Positions 1-6,367 of a stretch of DNA of 64,000 nt are shown in pieces; the stretch's first letter is position 1; every line of letters begins with the position of its first letter. The stretch covers positions 224,619-288,618 of the forward strand of contig PHBY01000008.1 of assembly GCA_002840735.1 (NCBI GenBank), given 5' to 3'. A program made the translations under genes and the position numbers. This DNA is from Chloroflexi bacterium HGW-Chloroflexi-2 (lineage in GTDB: Bacteria; Chloroflexota; Anaerolineae; Anaerolineales; Anaerolineaceae). The notes under the pieces were generated by a model. That model was not told where the DNA came from. It did not search any database and saw nothing but the letters and a program-made list of their open reading frames with translations.

Positions 1-949
1 CAATGCCTCGCGTACGCTATGTATGAATCTCGAAACCCTGGATTGGGATCCGGAAATTCTGCAAATGATGGGAATTCCACGGGTGATGCTTCCACAAATC
101 CGTTCATCCAGCGAAGTTTATGGTCGCATTAATTTGGGTCAATTGTCAGGAGTTCCCATTGCTGGAATTCTGGGGGATCAACAGGCAGCCCTTTTTGGCC
201 AGACCTGTTTTGACGTGGGTGAGGCCAAAAACACCTATGGCACCGGGTGTTTTATGTTATTGAACACCGGCACCAAGATTGTACAATCGGATAATGGCTT
301 GCTAACAACCGTCGGATATAAAATTGGAGATGCTCCTGCCATCTACTCGCTTGAGGGATCCATTGCCATCACCGGCGCGTTGGTGCAATGGTTGCGCGAT
401 AATCTCAACATCATTCAGAATTCGAATGAGGTGGAACCACTGGCAAAAACGGTGGATGATAGTGGTGGCATCTATTTTGTTCCGGCATTCTCAGGCTTAT
501 ATGCCCCTTATTGGCGTAGTGATGCCCGTGGTGTGATTGTCGGGCTGACACGTTATATCAATAAAGGTCACCTGGCACGCGCAGTTCTGGAAGCCACGGC
601 TTACCAGACGCGTGAGGTGCTGGATGCAATGAACAAAGATTCAGGTGTAGATCTGAAAGCGCTCAAAGTGGATGGTGGCATGGTTTTCAATAACACTTTG
701 ATGCAATTCCAGGCGGATATTCTGGGGGTGCCTGTCATCCGCCCAACGGTAGCAGAAACGACAGCCCTTGGAGCAGCCTACGCTGCCGGATTGGCAGTAG
801 GTGTTTGGTCACAGATTGATGATCTGCGCGCCAACTGGGGGATGGATGCAATCTGGCGACCTCAGATGAATGTGGATCGACGCGAAAAAATTTATGCAGG
901 TTGGAAGAAAGCAGTAACCCGCACATTTGATTGGGTTGAAAAATTTTAG
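1..949 (+). CDS. glpK: Glycerol kinase, C-terminal part (5' end outside window)
   Basis: Phosphorylates glycerol to sn-glycerol 3-phosphate with ATP in the cytoplasm. The reading frame is open to the window edge (codons start at base 2, reading NASRTL before the first internal Met at 23), so the gene begins upstream. The visible part has FGGY-family landmarks: [22 protein letters not shown], the [10 protein letters not shown] segment and [13 protein letters not shown] followed by [14 protein letters not shown], together the ATP-binding C-terminal actin-like domain. Its product is the substrate of the dehydrogenase encoded 42 bp downstream, so this is probably one glycerol-use operon. Nothing looks broken. 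Confidence 0.96.
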   Translation, partial: NASRTLCMNLETLDWDPEILQMMGIPRVMLPQIRSSSEVYGRINLGQLSGVPIAGILGDQQAALFGQTCFDVGEAKNTYGTGCFMLLNTGTKIVQSDNGLLTTVGYKIGDAPAIYSLEGSIAITGALVQWLRDNLNIIQNSNEVEPLAKTVDDSGGIYFVPAFSGLYAPYWRSDARGVIVGLTRYINKGHLARAVLEATAYQTREVLDAMNKDSGVDLKALKVDGGMVFNNTLMQFQADILGVPVIRPTVAETTALGAAYAAGLAVGVWSQIDDLRANWGMDAIWRPQMNVDRREKIYAGWKKAVTRTFDWVEKF

Positions 950-991
950 TTATGTTATGATTGTGAAATTAGTTACAATGGAGTAAAACGC

Positions 992-2176
992 ATGGATAAA
1001 CCGCAAGCAATTGTGATCGGCGCTGGCTTCACCGGGGTGGCGGTTGCTTATGATCTGGCACAACGTGGGATGAAGGTCACAGTTCTGGAACGGGGACCAC
1101 TGGTCAATGGCACTTCGGGACGAACGCATGGCCTTCTGCACAGTGGTGCCCGTTATGCAGTCGATGATCAGGAATCTGCGATCGAGTGCATCGACGAGAA
1201 TCTGATTCTGCGTAAGATCATTCCGCAGGTAATTGAACCCAATGGCGGTCTTTTTGTAGCGCTGAACGAGTCCGATATGGCGTATCGTGAAGCATTTATA
1301 AAGGGCTGTGCAGATTGTCATATATCAATAGAAGAATTAACCCCCAGGCAGGCTCTGTCCCTTGAGCCAAACCTAAATCCCAAACTGATCACAGCCTTTA
1401 AAGTTCCGGATGGCACCTTTGACCCCTTACGCCTGGCGATGGGATTCGCTGCTTCCGCCAATGCATTGGGAGCTGAAATTCACTTATTTTGCGAGGTGCA
1501 GGATTTCATCCTGGACGGAATGGGGAATGTAAAGGGTGTAAAGTATCTTGATCGTTCTTCAAATCAAATTAAAAAGATCAATGCCGACATCGTAATCAAT
1601 GCTGCCGGAGTCTGGGCCGGGGAAGTGGCTGGACACGCAGGCAACATTGATCTTCCTATTAAGCCTACCCCGGGTGTGATGGTGGCGTACGATCAACGTT
1701 TGTGCCAGCGTGTCATCAATCGACTGAATGAACCTGGCGATGGTGATATTATCGTTCCACAACGCAAAATGATCACGGTCGGCACTACCTCCTTTGAAGC
1801 GGATAATCTGGATTACATTCCGGTCTTCGATGATCAGGTACAGCTCATGTTTGAGCGTGGTTGTGAGCTCATCCCAGCCATCAAGCACACCAAAGAACGC
1901 GGGGCTTTTATGGCATCCCGGCCTCTCCTGGATTCAGGCACAAAGGGACGCAGTCTGACCCGAACGTTCAAGTGCTTCGATCATAAAGAATCAGATAACG
2001 TCGATGGGCTGGTAACCATCACCGGAGGGAAAGCCACCACCATGCGTCTCATGGCGGAAAAGACAGTTGATCTGGTTTGCCAGAAATTAGGCATGCGTGT
2101 ACCCTGTCAGACGGCTGAAATCCCAATCCATTCATATCGTAAGTTTCATCTCGCACACAATCAGGAGGTTGCATGA
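992..2176 (+). CDS. glpA: FAD-dependent glycerol-3-phosphate dehydrogenase, GlpA-like catalytic subunit
   Basis: Oxidises glycerol 3-phosphate to dihydroxyacetone phosphate and passes electrons on from FAD. The 394-residue protein opens with a dinucleotide-binding motif (VIGAGFTGVAVAYDLAQRG), then TSGRTHGLLHSGARYA, typical of the GlpA/GlpD DAO family, and a C-terminal VTITGGKATTMRLMAEK segment. Classical GlpA is longer and ends in a BFD-like [2Fe-2S] domain, which is absent here. Start chosen by a GGAG at 980-983. The stop overlaps the next start by ATGA (2173-2176), so the iron-sulfur subunit is translationally coupled. With glpK upstream and SdhB/C/D-like genes downstream, it probably feeds a quinone-reducing membrane complex. 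Confidence 0.88.
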   Translation: MDKPQAIVIGAGFTGVAVAYDLAQRGMKVTVLERGPLVNGTSGRTHGLLHSGARYAVDDQESAIECIDENLILRKIIPQVIEPNGGLFVALNESDMAYREAFIKGCADCHISIEELTPRQALSLEPNLNPKLITAFKVPDGTFDPLRLAMGFAASANALGAEIHLFCEVQDFILDGMGNVKGVKYLDRSSNQIKKINADIVINAAGVWAGEVAGHAGNIDLPIKPTPGVMVAYDQRLCQRVINRLNEPGDGDIIVPQRKMITVGTTSFEADNLDYIPVFDDQVQLMFERGCELIPAIKHTKERGAFMASRPLLDSGTKGRSLTRTFKCFDHKESDNVDGLVTITGGKATTMRLMAEKTVDLVCQKLGMRVPCQTAEIPIHSYRKFHLAHNQEVA

Positions 2177-2886
2177 CACAAACCTGGCATGTTACTTACG
2201 AAATCTTCCGCAAAAAAGGCGATCAGTCTACCCATTATGATCGCTTTGAAATGAAAGTTGATCCGGATGAATATGTGCTGGATGGCATTGAACGCATCTG
2301 GGCTTTCCATGATCGCTCCTTGGTTTTCTCGCATGCCTGTCACCACTCTACTTGTGGTGCTTGCGGTATGGTGGTCAATGGTGTCGAAAAACTTACCTGC
2401 ATCACGCCCATTCGCTCGGTGACAAAGGATGGCGGTGTCATTCGTGTGCAACCCATGCGGAATTTTCCTGTCATCAGTGACTTATCGGTGGATATGACCG
2501 TCTTTTATCAACGCATGGAAAGTGTCGGGCATCAACCGGTTGTCTCCGTTGGCTTTGAAGATAGTAAAGGGAAGCTTGATTCCGAAGATGATTTGTTGCG
2601 GTTATCTGATTGTATCGAATGCGGACTGTGTATCAGCGCTTGTCCGATCGCCCTGACCACACCAGCCTATCTGGGGCCTGCGGTTCTGGCTGGAGCGCAA
2701 CAATCCGGGGATCTCAACCCCTGTGTGCTGGAACTGGTGGATTCTGAGAATGGTGCCTGGCGCTGTCATAGCGCTTATGAATGCACAGAAGTATGCCCAT
2801 CGCATGTCGATCCGGCCTGGCGAATTATGGACTTGCGCAAGAAATTAGTAGCCAGGCGTATAAAAAAATTCTTTGGTGTAAAGTAG
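2173..2886 (+). CDS. SdhB/FrdB-like iron-sulfur electron-transfer subunit
   Basis: This 237-residue protein has the layout of the iron-sulfur subunit of succinate dehydrogenase/fumarate reductase. An N-terminal plant-type ferredoxin domain carries Cys56, Cys61, Cys64 and Cys76. A C-terminal domain has Cys147, Cys150, Cys153 and Cys157 followed by Cys198, Cys204 and Cys208, enough for [2Fe-2S], [4Fe-4S] and [3Fe-4S] clusters. A full Shine-Dalgarno AGGAGGT lies at 2163-2169 inside the upstream gene, and the start overlaps its stop by 4 bp. No SdhA-type flavoprotein is nearby; the only flavoprotein in the operon is the GlpA-like one. I infer that it relays electrons from glycerol 3-phosphate to a membrane quinone site. 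Confidence 0.88.
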   Translation: MTQTWHVTYEIFRKKGDQSTHYDRFEMKVDPDEYVLDGIERIWAFHDRSLVFSHACHHSTCGACGMVVNGVEKLTCITPIRSVTKDGGVIRVQPMRNFPVISDLSVDMTVFYQRMESVGHQPVVSVGFEDSKGKLDSEDDLLRLSDCIECGLCISACPIALTTPAYLGPAVLAGAQQSGDLNPCVLELVDSENGAWRCHSAYECTEVCPSHVDPAWRIMDLRKKLVARRIKKFFGVK

Positions 2887-2894
2887 GAGCGAAA

Positions 2895-3281
2895 ATGGCA
2901 GAACATCCACAAAAACCTGCTAATCTTATAAAATGGTTCGATCCTCGGAATAAGAGTTTGGGTTCCTGGGCTTTTATTCTCAATCGTATTACCGGTCTTG
3001 GTCTCACACTTTATCTTTTCCTTCATTTAATAATGCTGGGACAATTAGCCAGAGGTCCCGAAGCCTACGACGGTTTTATTGCTCTGGTAAAAAACCCCAT
3101 CTTTCTAGTTGGTGAATTATTGGTAATCGCTGCAGCCTTCATCCACGGATTAAATGGAATACGAATCGGGATTACCAGCTTTGGAATAGCAGGTGGCAAA
3201 CAAAAGCAGCTCTTTATCGGGCTGATGACTGTGGCCGTCATCGCGATTGTCTATTTTGCCATTCGCATGTTCACCCATTAA
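2895..3281 (+). CDS. SdhC-like cytochrome b membrane anchor subunit
   Basis: A 128-residue protein with three predicted membrane helices: about residues 23-45 (FILNRITGLGLTLYLFLHL), 62-85 and 100-122. SLGSWAFILNRITG and the His in LFLHLIM resemble the quinone/haem region of SdhC. A further His (AAFIHGLNGIR) is the other candidate haem ligand. The Met at 2895 is preferred over an earlier in-frame start at 2781 because it has AGGAG at 2885-2889 and avoids a long overlap with the iron-sulfur gene. It lies 8 bp after that gene and 15 bp before the second anchor gene. Probable role: anchoring and quinone reduction for the GlpA-like dehydrogenase. Confidence 0.82.
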   Translation: MAEHPQKPANLIKWFDPRNKSLGSWAFILNRITGLGLTLYLFLHLIMLGQLARGPEAYDGFIALVKNPIFLVGELLVIAAAFIHGLNGIRIGITSFGIAGGKQKQLFIGLMTVAVIAIVYFAIRMFTH

Positions 3282-3296
3282 TAAGGAAGGAGAGAT

Positions 3297-3671
3297 ATGA
3301 GAGACGGATTTGATGTGACTCCTCGGTCGGGTGAAGGCGCTGGACTCTGGTTTCTGAAGATACTAACCGGTTTCCTGGTCATTATTGTTTTAATTATTCA
3401 CCTGATCGTCAATCACTTAATTGTTGAAGGTGGTCTGTTGACCTATGCCGATGTTGTCCGCTATTATCAAAATCCCATCATTCCCATCATGGAAATTGCA
3501 TTCCTGATCTTTGTGGTCACCCATGCGTTGATGGGATTACGCAGCGTACTGCTCGACCTGCATCCATCCAACAAAGTACTGAAGCTTATCAACTATGGCC
3601 TGGTCGTTCTGGGTGTTGGTTCCATTGCTTATGGCACCTGGCTGATATTGGTGATTGTGGGCAGGGGGTAG
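3297..3671 (+). CDS. SdhD-like membrane anchor subunit
   Basis: A 124-residue polytopic protein with three hydrophobic helices (about residues 18-42, 60-82 and 95-121). The first helix carries HLIVNHLIVEGG and the second FVVTHALMGLRSVL, placing His and Arg residues where SdhD/FrdD-type anchors bind haem and quinone. A GGAG-type Shine-Dalgarno (aaggaaggagag) precedes the Met at 3297. It is the last gene of the glpK-glpA-sdhBCD-like series. Identity as an SDH-type anchor rests mainly on topology, the His pattern and position, because these subunits diverge quickly. Confidence 0.75.
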   Translation: MRDGFDVTPRSGEGAGLWFLKILTGFLVIIVLIIHLIVNHLIVEGGLLTYADVVRYYQNPIIPIMEIAFLIFVVTHALMGLRSVLLDLHPSNKVLKLINYGLVVLGVGSIAYGTWLILVIVGRG

Positions 3672-3683
3672 CTTTTATCTTCA

Positions 3684-3711
3684 TTGACATGCCCCTCAAT
3701 TTGGGTATAAT
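3684..3711 (+). promoter_or_regulatory. Consensus sigma-70-type promoter of the tRNA-Lys gene
   Basis: TTGACA at 3684-3689 and TATAAT at 3706-3711, both perfect hexamers 16 bp apart. The expected start of transcription (about 3718) lies a few bases before the mature tRNA 5' end. Confidence 0.85.
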
Positions 3712-3725
3712 TGCCTTGCGATACT

Positions 3726-3798
3726 GGCTCACTAGCTCAACTGGCAGAGCAATTGACTCTTAATCAATCGGTTCAGGGTTCGAGTCCCTGGTGAGTCA
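3726..3798 (+). tRNA. tRNA-Lys (anticodon CTT)
   Basis: A complete cloverleaf can be drawn. The acceptor stem is GGCTCAC (3726-3732) with GTGAGTC (3791-3797), one G-U pair. The D arm is GCTC...GAGC. The anticodon stem ATTGA/TCAAT encloses loop CTCTTAA with CTT at 3759-3761. The T arm is CAGGG TTCGAGT CCCTG, and the discriminator base is A at 3798. The CCA end is not encoded (ACCT follows). Confidence 0.95.
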
Positions 3799-3842
3799 CC
3801 TGACAAACGGTAGGGGATGGCCGTTACCCCTAAACTCAATTA

Positions 3843-3867
3843 GGATCTGCTCCGCAGGTCCTTTTTT
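3843..3867 (+). terminator. Rho-independent terminator after tRNA-Lys
   Basis: An 8-bp stem (GGATCTGC with GCAGGTCC, one G-T pair) closes a TCC loop and is followed by six T residues (3862-3867). Confidence 0.85.
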
Positions 3868-3900
3868 GTTATTCTTAACTTCTATCAACAATGTTTTGCT

Positions 3901-3928
3901 TTCACACCTCTCTTTTTTTTGGTATAAA
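3901..3928 (+). promoter_or_regulatory. Likely promoter of the phosphatase/fructosamine kinase operon
   Basis: TTCACA at 3901-3906 and TATAAA at 3923-3928 with a 16-bp spacer, each one base off consensus. They lie 30 bp upstream of the phosphatase start, which also has GAGGA at 3948-3952. Confidence 0.55.
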
Positions 3929-3958
3929 TAAAACCATCAATTTGACTGAGGATTTCAA

Positions 3959-4423
3959 ATGAAAAAAATTGCTGTTATGTTTGTTTGTACCGGAAATATT
4001 TGCCGATCGCCCATGGCGGAAGCTGTTTTCAGAAAAATGGTTTTTGACAAAGGATTGGCTGACAAGTTTGTCATTGCTTCTTCAGGTACGGGCAGATGGC
4101 ACGTGGGCGAACCTCCCCATGTAGGCACCCGTTTGATCCTATCCGAAAACAAGATTGAAGTTGGGGGTAAACGTGCCCAACAATTGAAATCGCAGGATTT
4201 TCAGGATTATGACTATCTGATCGCCATGGATCAGGAAAATGTGGAGGATGTTCAATATTATTTCAAACAAACAGTCAGGCGTTTGATGGAATTTGCCCCA
4301 CCTGGATTCCCATTGGATGTGCCCGATCCGTACTATGAGCATAATTTTGAAGAGGTCTACAAGTTGGTCAATGCCGGATGCGAAGGTTTGCTGACCTATA
4401 TTCTCAAAAATGAAGGATTATGA
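3959..4423 (+). CDS. Low-molecular-weight protein-tyrosine-phosphatase family protein
   Basis: A 154-residue cytoplasmic phosphatase of the LMW-PTP family. The N-terminal P-loop VCTGNICRSPMAEAVFRK supplies the nucleophilic Cys and the Arg of C-x5-R-S, and the C-terminal DPYYE carries the general-acid Asp (DPxY loop). Length is normal. Its stop overlaps the start of a fructosamine kinase gene by ATGA (4420-4423). In bacteria such phosphatases paired with fructosamine kinase homologues are known or proposed to act as protein-ribulosamine-5-phosphatases in deglycation. That role is more likely here than control of polysaccharide export, although a BY-kinase lies 17 kb away. Confidence 0.93.
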   Translation: MKKIAVMFVCTGNICRSPMAEAVFRKMVFDKGLADKFVIASSGTGRWHVGEPPHVGTRLILSENKIEVGGKRAQQLKSQDFQDYDYLIAMDQENVEDVQYYFKQTVRRLMEFAPPGFPLDVPDPYYEHNFEEVYKLVNAGCEGLLTYILKNEGL

Positions 4424-5313
4424 CACCTCTACCAGCTTCCTTAAACAAAGCATTGGATCAAGCACTCAAGGAAATTGGGGATCCAGGACCTGTGGTTGAG
4501 ATCCGATCGCAGGGTGGTGGCTGCATCAACCATGCATCGCAGGTTGTTACAAAAAAGAATCAATATTTTCTGAAGTGGAACCCACAACCCTTACCCAATA
4601 TGTTCACCGCAGAATCATTGGGTTTGAAATTATTGGCAGCTGAAAATGCCATCCGGGTTCCTGCGGTCATCAAAGCCCAGGAAGCGCATGCTGGAGTCCC
4701 GGCCTTCATCCTCTTAGAATGGATCGATCGTCGCCCCAGTTTTGATCAAAAAATCTGTGGTCAGCAGTTAGCGCAGTTACACTCACAAAGTTTGGCTCCT
4801 CAATTTGGACTGGATCATGATAATTATATCGGCAGCACCTCGCAATATAACACCTGGCACGCTGATTGGGTAAGCTTTTTTCGGGATCAACGCTTGCTAC
4901 CTCAAATTGACCTGGCACAGCGCAATGGGCGCTGTGGACACGCACGCCGGCAGAAGCTGGAGCGATTGCTCGCACATCTGGATGATTGGATCGGGGGAGT
5001 CCCCAGCAAACCGTCTTTGTTGCATGGCGATCTTTGGGGTGGTAATGTGATCTGGGATGAAAAATCCAATCCTGTTTTAATCGACCCTGCGGTCTATTAT
5101 GGCGATCGGGAAGCGGATCTGGCATTTACGCAAATGTTTGGTGGTTTCAGTCAGGCTTTTTATCAGGCATATCAGGAGACCTATCCACTGGAACCTGGCT
5201 ATCAGGACCGTTTTGAAGTTTATAATATTTATCATATTCTCAATCATCTGAATCTATTTGGTGAAAGCTATGGATATTCGCTCGATGCTGTCCTGAGACG
5301 ATTGGTAGGCTGA
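4420..5313 (+). CDS. Fructosamine/ketosamine 3-kinase family protein
   Basis: Phosphorylates the sugar part of glycated lysines (ribulosamine or fructosamine type) so that the adduct breaks down, repairing glycated proteins in the cytosol. The 297-residue protein has the aminoglycoside-phosphotransferase-like fold: N-lobe with GGGCINHASQV and the Lys of YFLKWN, a hinge near LEWIDRR, the HGDLWGGNVIW catalytic loop (Asp in HGD) and the metal-binding LIDPAVYYGDREADLAF segment. FGLDHDNYIGSTSQYN and the FFRDQRLLPQ segment are FN3K-specific. Start and stop overlap the neighbouring phosphatase gene by 4 bp, giving a kinase-phosphatase repair pair. Confidence 0.93.
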   Translation: MTPLPASLNKALDQALKEIGDPGPVVEIRSQGGGCINHASQVVTKKNQYFLKWNPQPLPNMFTAESLGLKLLAAENAIRVPAVIKAQEAHAGVPAFILLEWIDRRPSFDQKICGQQLAQLHSQSLAPQFGLDHDNYIGSTSQYNTWHADWVSFFRDQRLLPQIDLAQRNGRCGHARRQKLERLLAHLDDWIGGVPSKPSLLHGDLWGGNVIWDEKSNPVLIDPAVYYGDREADLAFTQMFGGFSQAFYQAYQETYPLEPGYQDRFEVYNIYHILNHLNLFGESYGYSLDAVLRRLVG

Positions 5314-5315
5314 TC

Positions 5316-6119
5316 ATGTTTGTTTTTCTTTCAAAATTCTTGCCTTTATGGTTTTATCCGCTGGGTCTCGTCTGGTTGCTATTGATTGCGTATTTAATTC
5401 TGACTCGCAAACAAACAGAAGACAGGAAATGGCGCTGGGTTGTTATTCTGGTGGTTGTGATCATTTTTGTTGGTGGAAATCGCTGGGTGCCTGCCATTCT
5501 GGCAAGATCACTTGAATGGCGCTATCTACCTCCAGAAAATCTGCCGAAGGAAAGTATGGTCGTTTTATTAGGTGGGGGAACGGAATCGCAGCAGTATCCG
5601 CGTCAAATGACAGAAACCAACGGTGCGGGTGATCGGGTGTTGTATGCAGCCAGATTGTATCAAACCGGAATCGCCGGGCAGATCTTGCTGAGTGGCGGCA
5701 ATATCGAATGGTCTGGCTCACGCACCACCACACCAGCCCAGGATATGGCGGAATTGCTCCTCATGATGGGCGTGCCCGGGAATGTGTTGATTTTGCAGGA
5801 CCAATCTCGCAACACAGCGGAAGATGCCCAGTATAGCGCAGAGATTTTAAAGGAACGTGGTGTGGAGGAAATTATCCTGGTAACCTCCGCCAGTCATATG
5901 TTGCGATCTGTCGCGTTATTTGAGAAACAGGGATTGAAGGTCATCCCGGCTCCCACTGATTACAGCATTACCTACAATCAGTGGAATGCGCTCTGGAAGC
6001 CAAGCGTGCAGGACCTGCTGGTTGGCCTGGTGCCGAACGCGGGAAATCTTTCGGATTTGAACTACGTGTTGAAAGAATATCTCGGCTTTGTGGTATATCG
6101 GGTGAGAGGGTGGTTGTAA
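5316..6119 (+). CDS. DUF218 (YdcF/ElyC-like) membrane protein
   Basis: A 267-residue protein with two N-terminal membrane helices (about residues 8-30 and 40-58) followed by a DUF218 domain. Landmarks are VVLLGGGT, GDRVLYAARLYQTG, ILLSGG, DMAELLLMMGVP, the acidic/polar NTAEDAQYSAEIL motif and ILVTSASHMLRSVALFEKQGLKV. Family members ElyC and SanA of Escherichia coli influence envelope integrity and lipid-carrier use, but the chemistry is not settled. It starts 2 bp after the fructosamine kinase gene and probably shares its transcript. The promoter of the following peptide gene overlaps its last codons. Confidence 0.88.
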   Translation: MFVFLSKFLPLWFYPLGLVWLLLIAYLILTRKQTEDRKWRWVVILVVVIIFVGGNRWVPAILARSLEWRYLPPENLPKESMVVLLGGGTESQQYPRQMTETNGAGDRVLYAARLYQTGIAGQILLSGGNIEWSGSRTTTPAQDMAELLLMMGVPGNVLILQDQSRNTAEDAQYSAEILKERGVEEIILVTSASHMLRSVALFEKQGLKVIPAPTDYSITYNQWNALWKPSVQDLLVGLVPNAGNLSDLNYVLKEYLGFVVYRVRGWL

Positions 6120-6141
6120 TAAATGATTATTTCTGTATAAT
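6114..6141 (+). promoter_or_regulatory. Strong promoter of the peptide/C25 locus
   Basis: TTGTAA at 6114-6119 and TATAAT at 6136-6141, 16 bp apart (4/6 and 6/6 to consensus). The -35 element lies over the stop codon of the DUF218 gene. The predicted leader is about 30 nt and ends with AGGTG at 6169-6173, five bases before the peptide start. It marks the beginning of a separate transcription unit. Confidence 0.7.
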
Positions 6142-6178
6142 AATTCCATAAATTATTCCCCTTGTAGCAGGTGATAAC

Positions 6179-6352
6179 ATGACAGAGCCTAAGCAAGACT
6201 ACGTACCACCCGCCATCATTTTTGAAGCGGATATTGAAACAAACGCAGGAGTTTCTGGGCGAGTTAATTCAACCACAATCGATCCCCTGGATGCTGAGTT
6301 GCACGGCTGGGACTGGCCGATTGAATCCGATTATTTAACCCCCAAAGAATAA
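6179..6352 (+). CDS. Small 57-residue peptide, candidate RiPP-like precursor
   Basis: A short ORF with its own promoter and a good Shine-Dalgarno (AGGTG, 5-nt spacing), placed first in the operon. The N-terminal part reads KQDYVPPAIIFEADIETNAG, then a Ser/Thr/Asn stretch and an acidic, Trp-containing C-terminal part (LHGWDWPIESDYL). There is no signal peptide or membrane helix. A Tyr-Pro-Pro-x-Ile core after a few polar residues, ending in Ala-Gly, recalls leader peptides bound by PqqD-like recognition elements (the YxxP motif of lasso leaders), and a PqqD-like gene lies in the same operon. Precursor function is inference; I recognise no characterised homologue. The C25 gene begins 15 bp after the stop. 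Confidence 0.7.
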   Translation: MTEPKQDYVPPAIIFEADIETNAGVSGRVNSTTIDPLDAELHGWDWPIESDYLTPKE

Positions 6353-6367
6353 ATTCAAGAGAATAAC

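Noticed and set aside
2173..3671. SdhB/C/D-like genes as an ordinary succinate dehydrogenase missing SdhA
   Set aside because: The 4-bp overlap with the GlpA-like gene and glpK upstream make a G3P dehydrogenase complex more likely, though the genome-wide SDH complement is unknown.
4918..4936. Hairpin ACAGCGC-AATGG-GCGCTGT in the fructosamine kinase gene as another repeat insertion
   Set aside because: The encoded residues fit the usual length of FN3K proteins at this position, so no insertion is needed.
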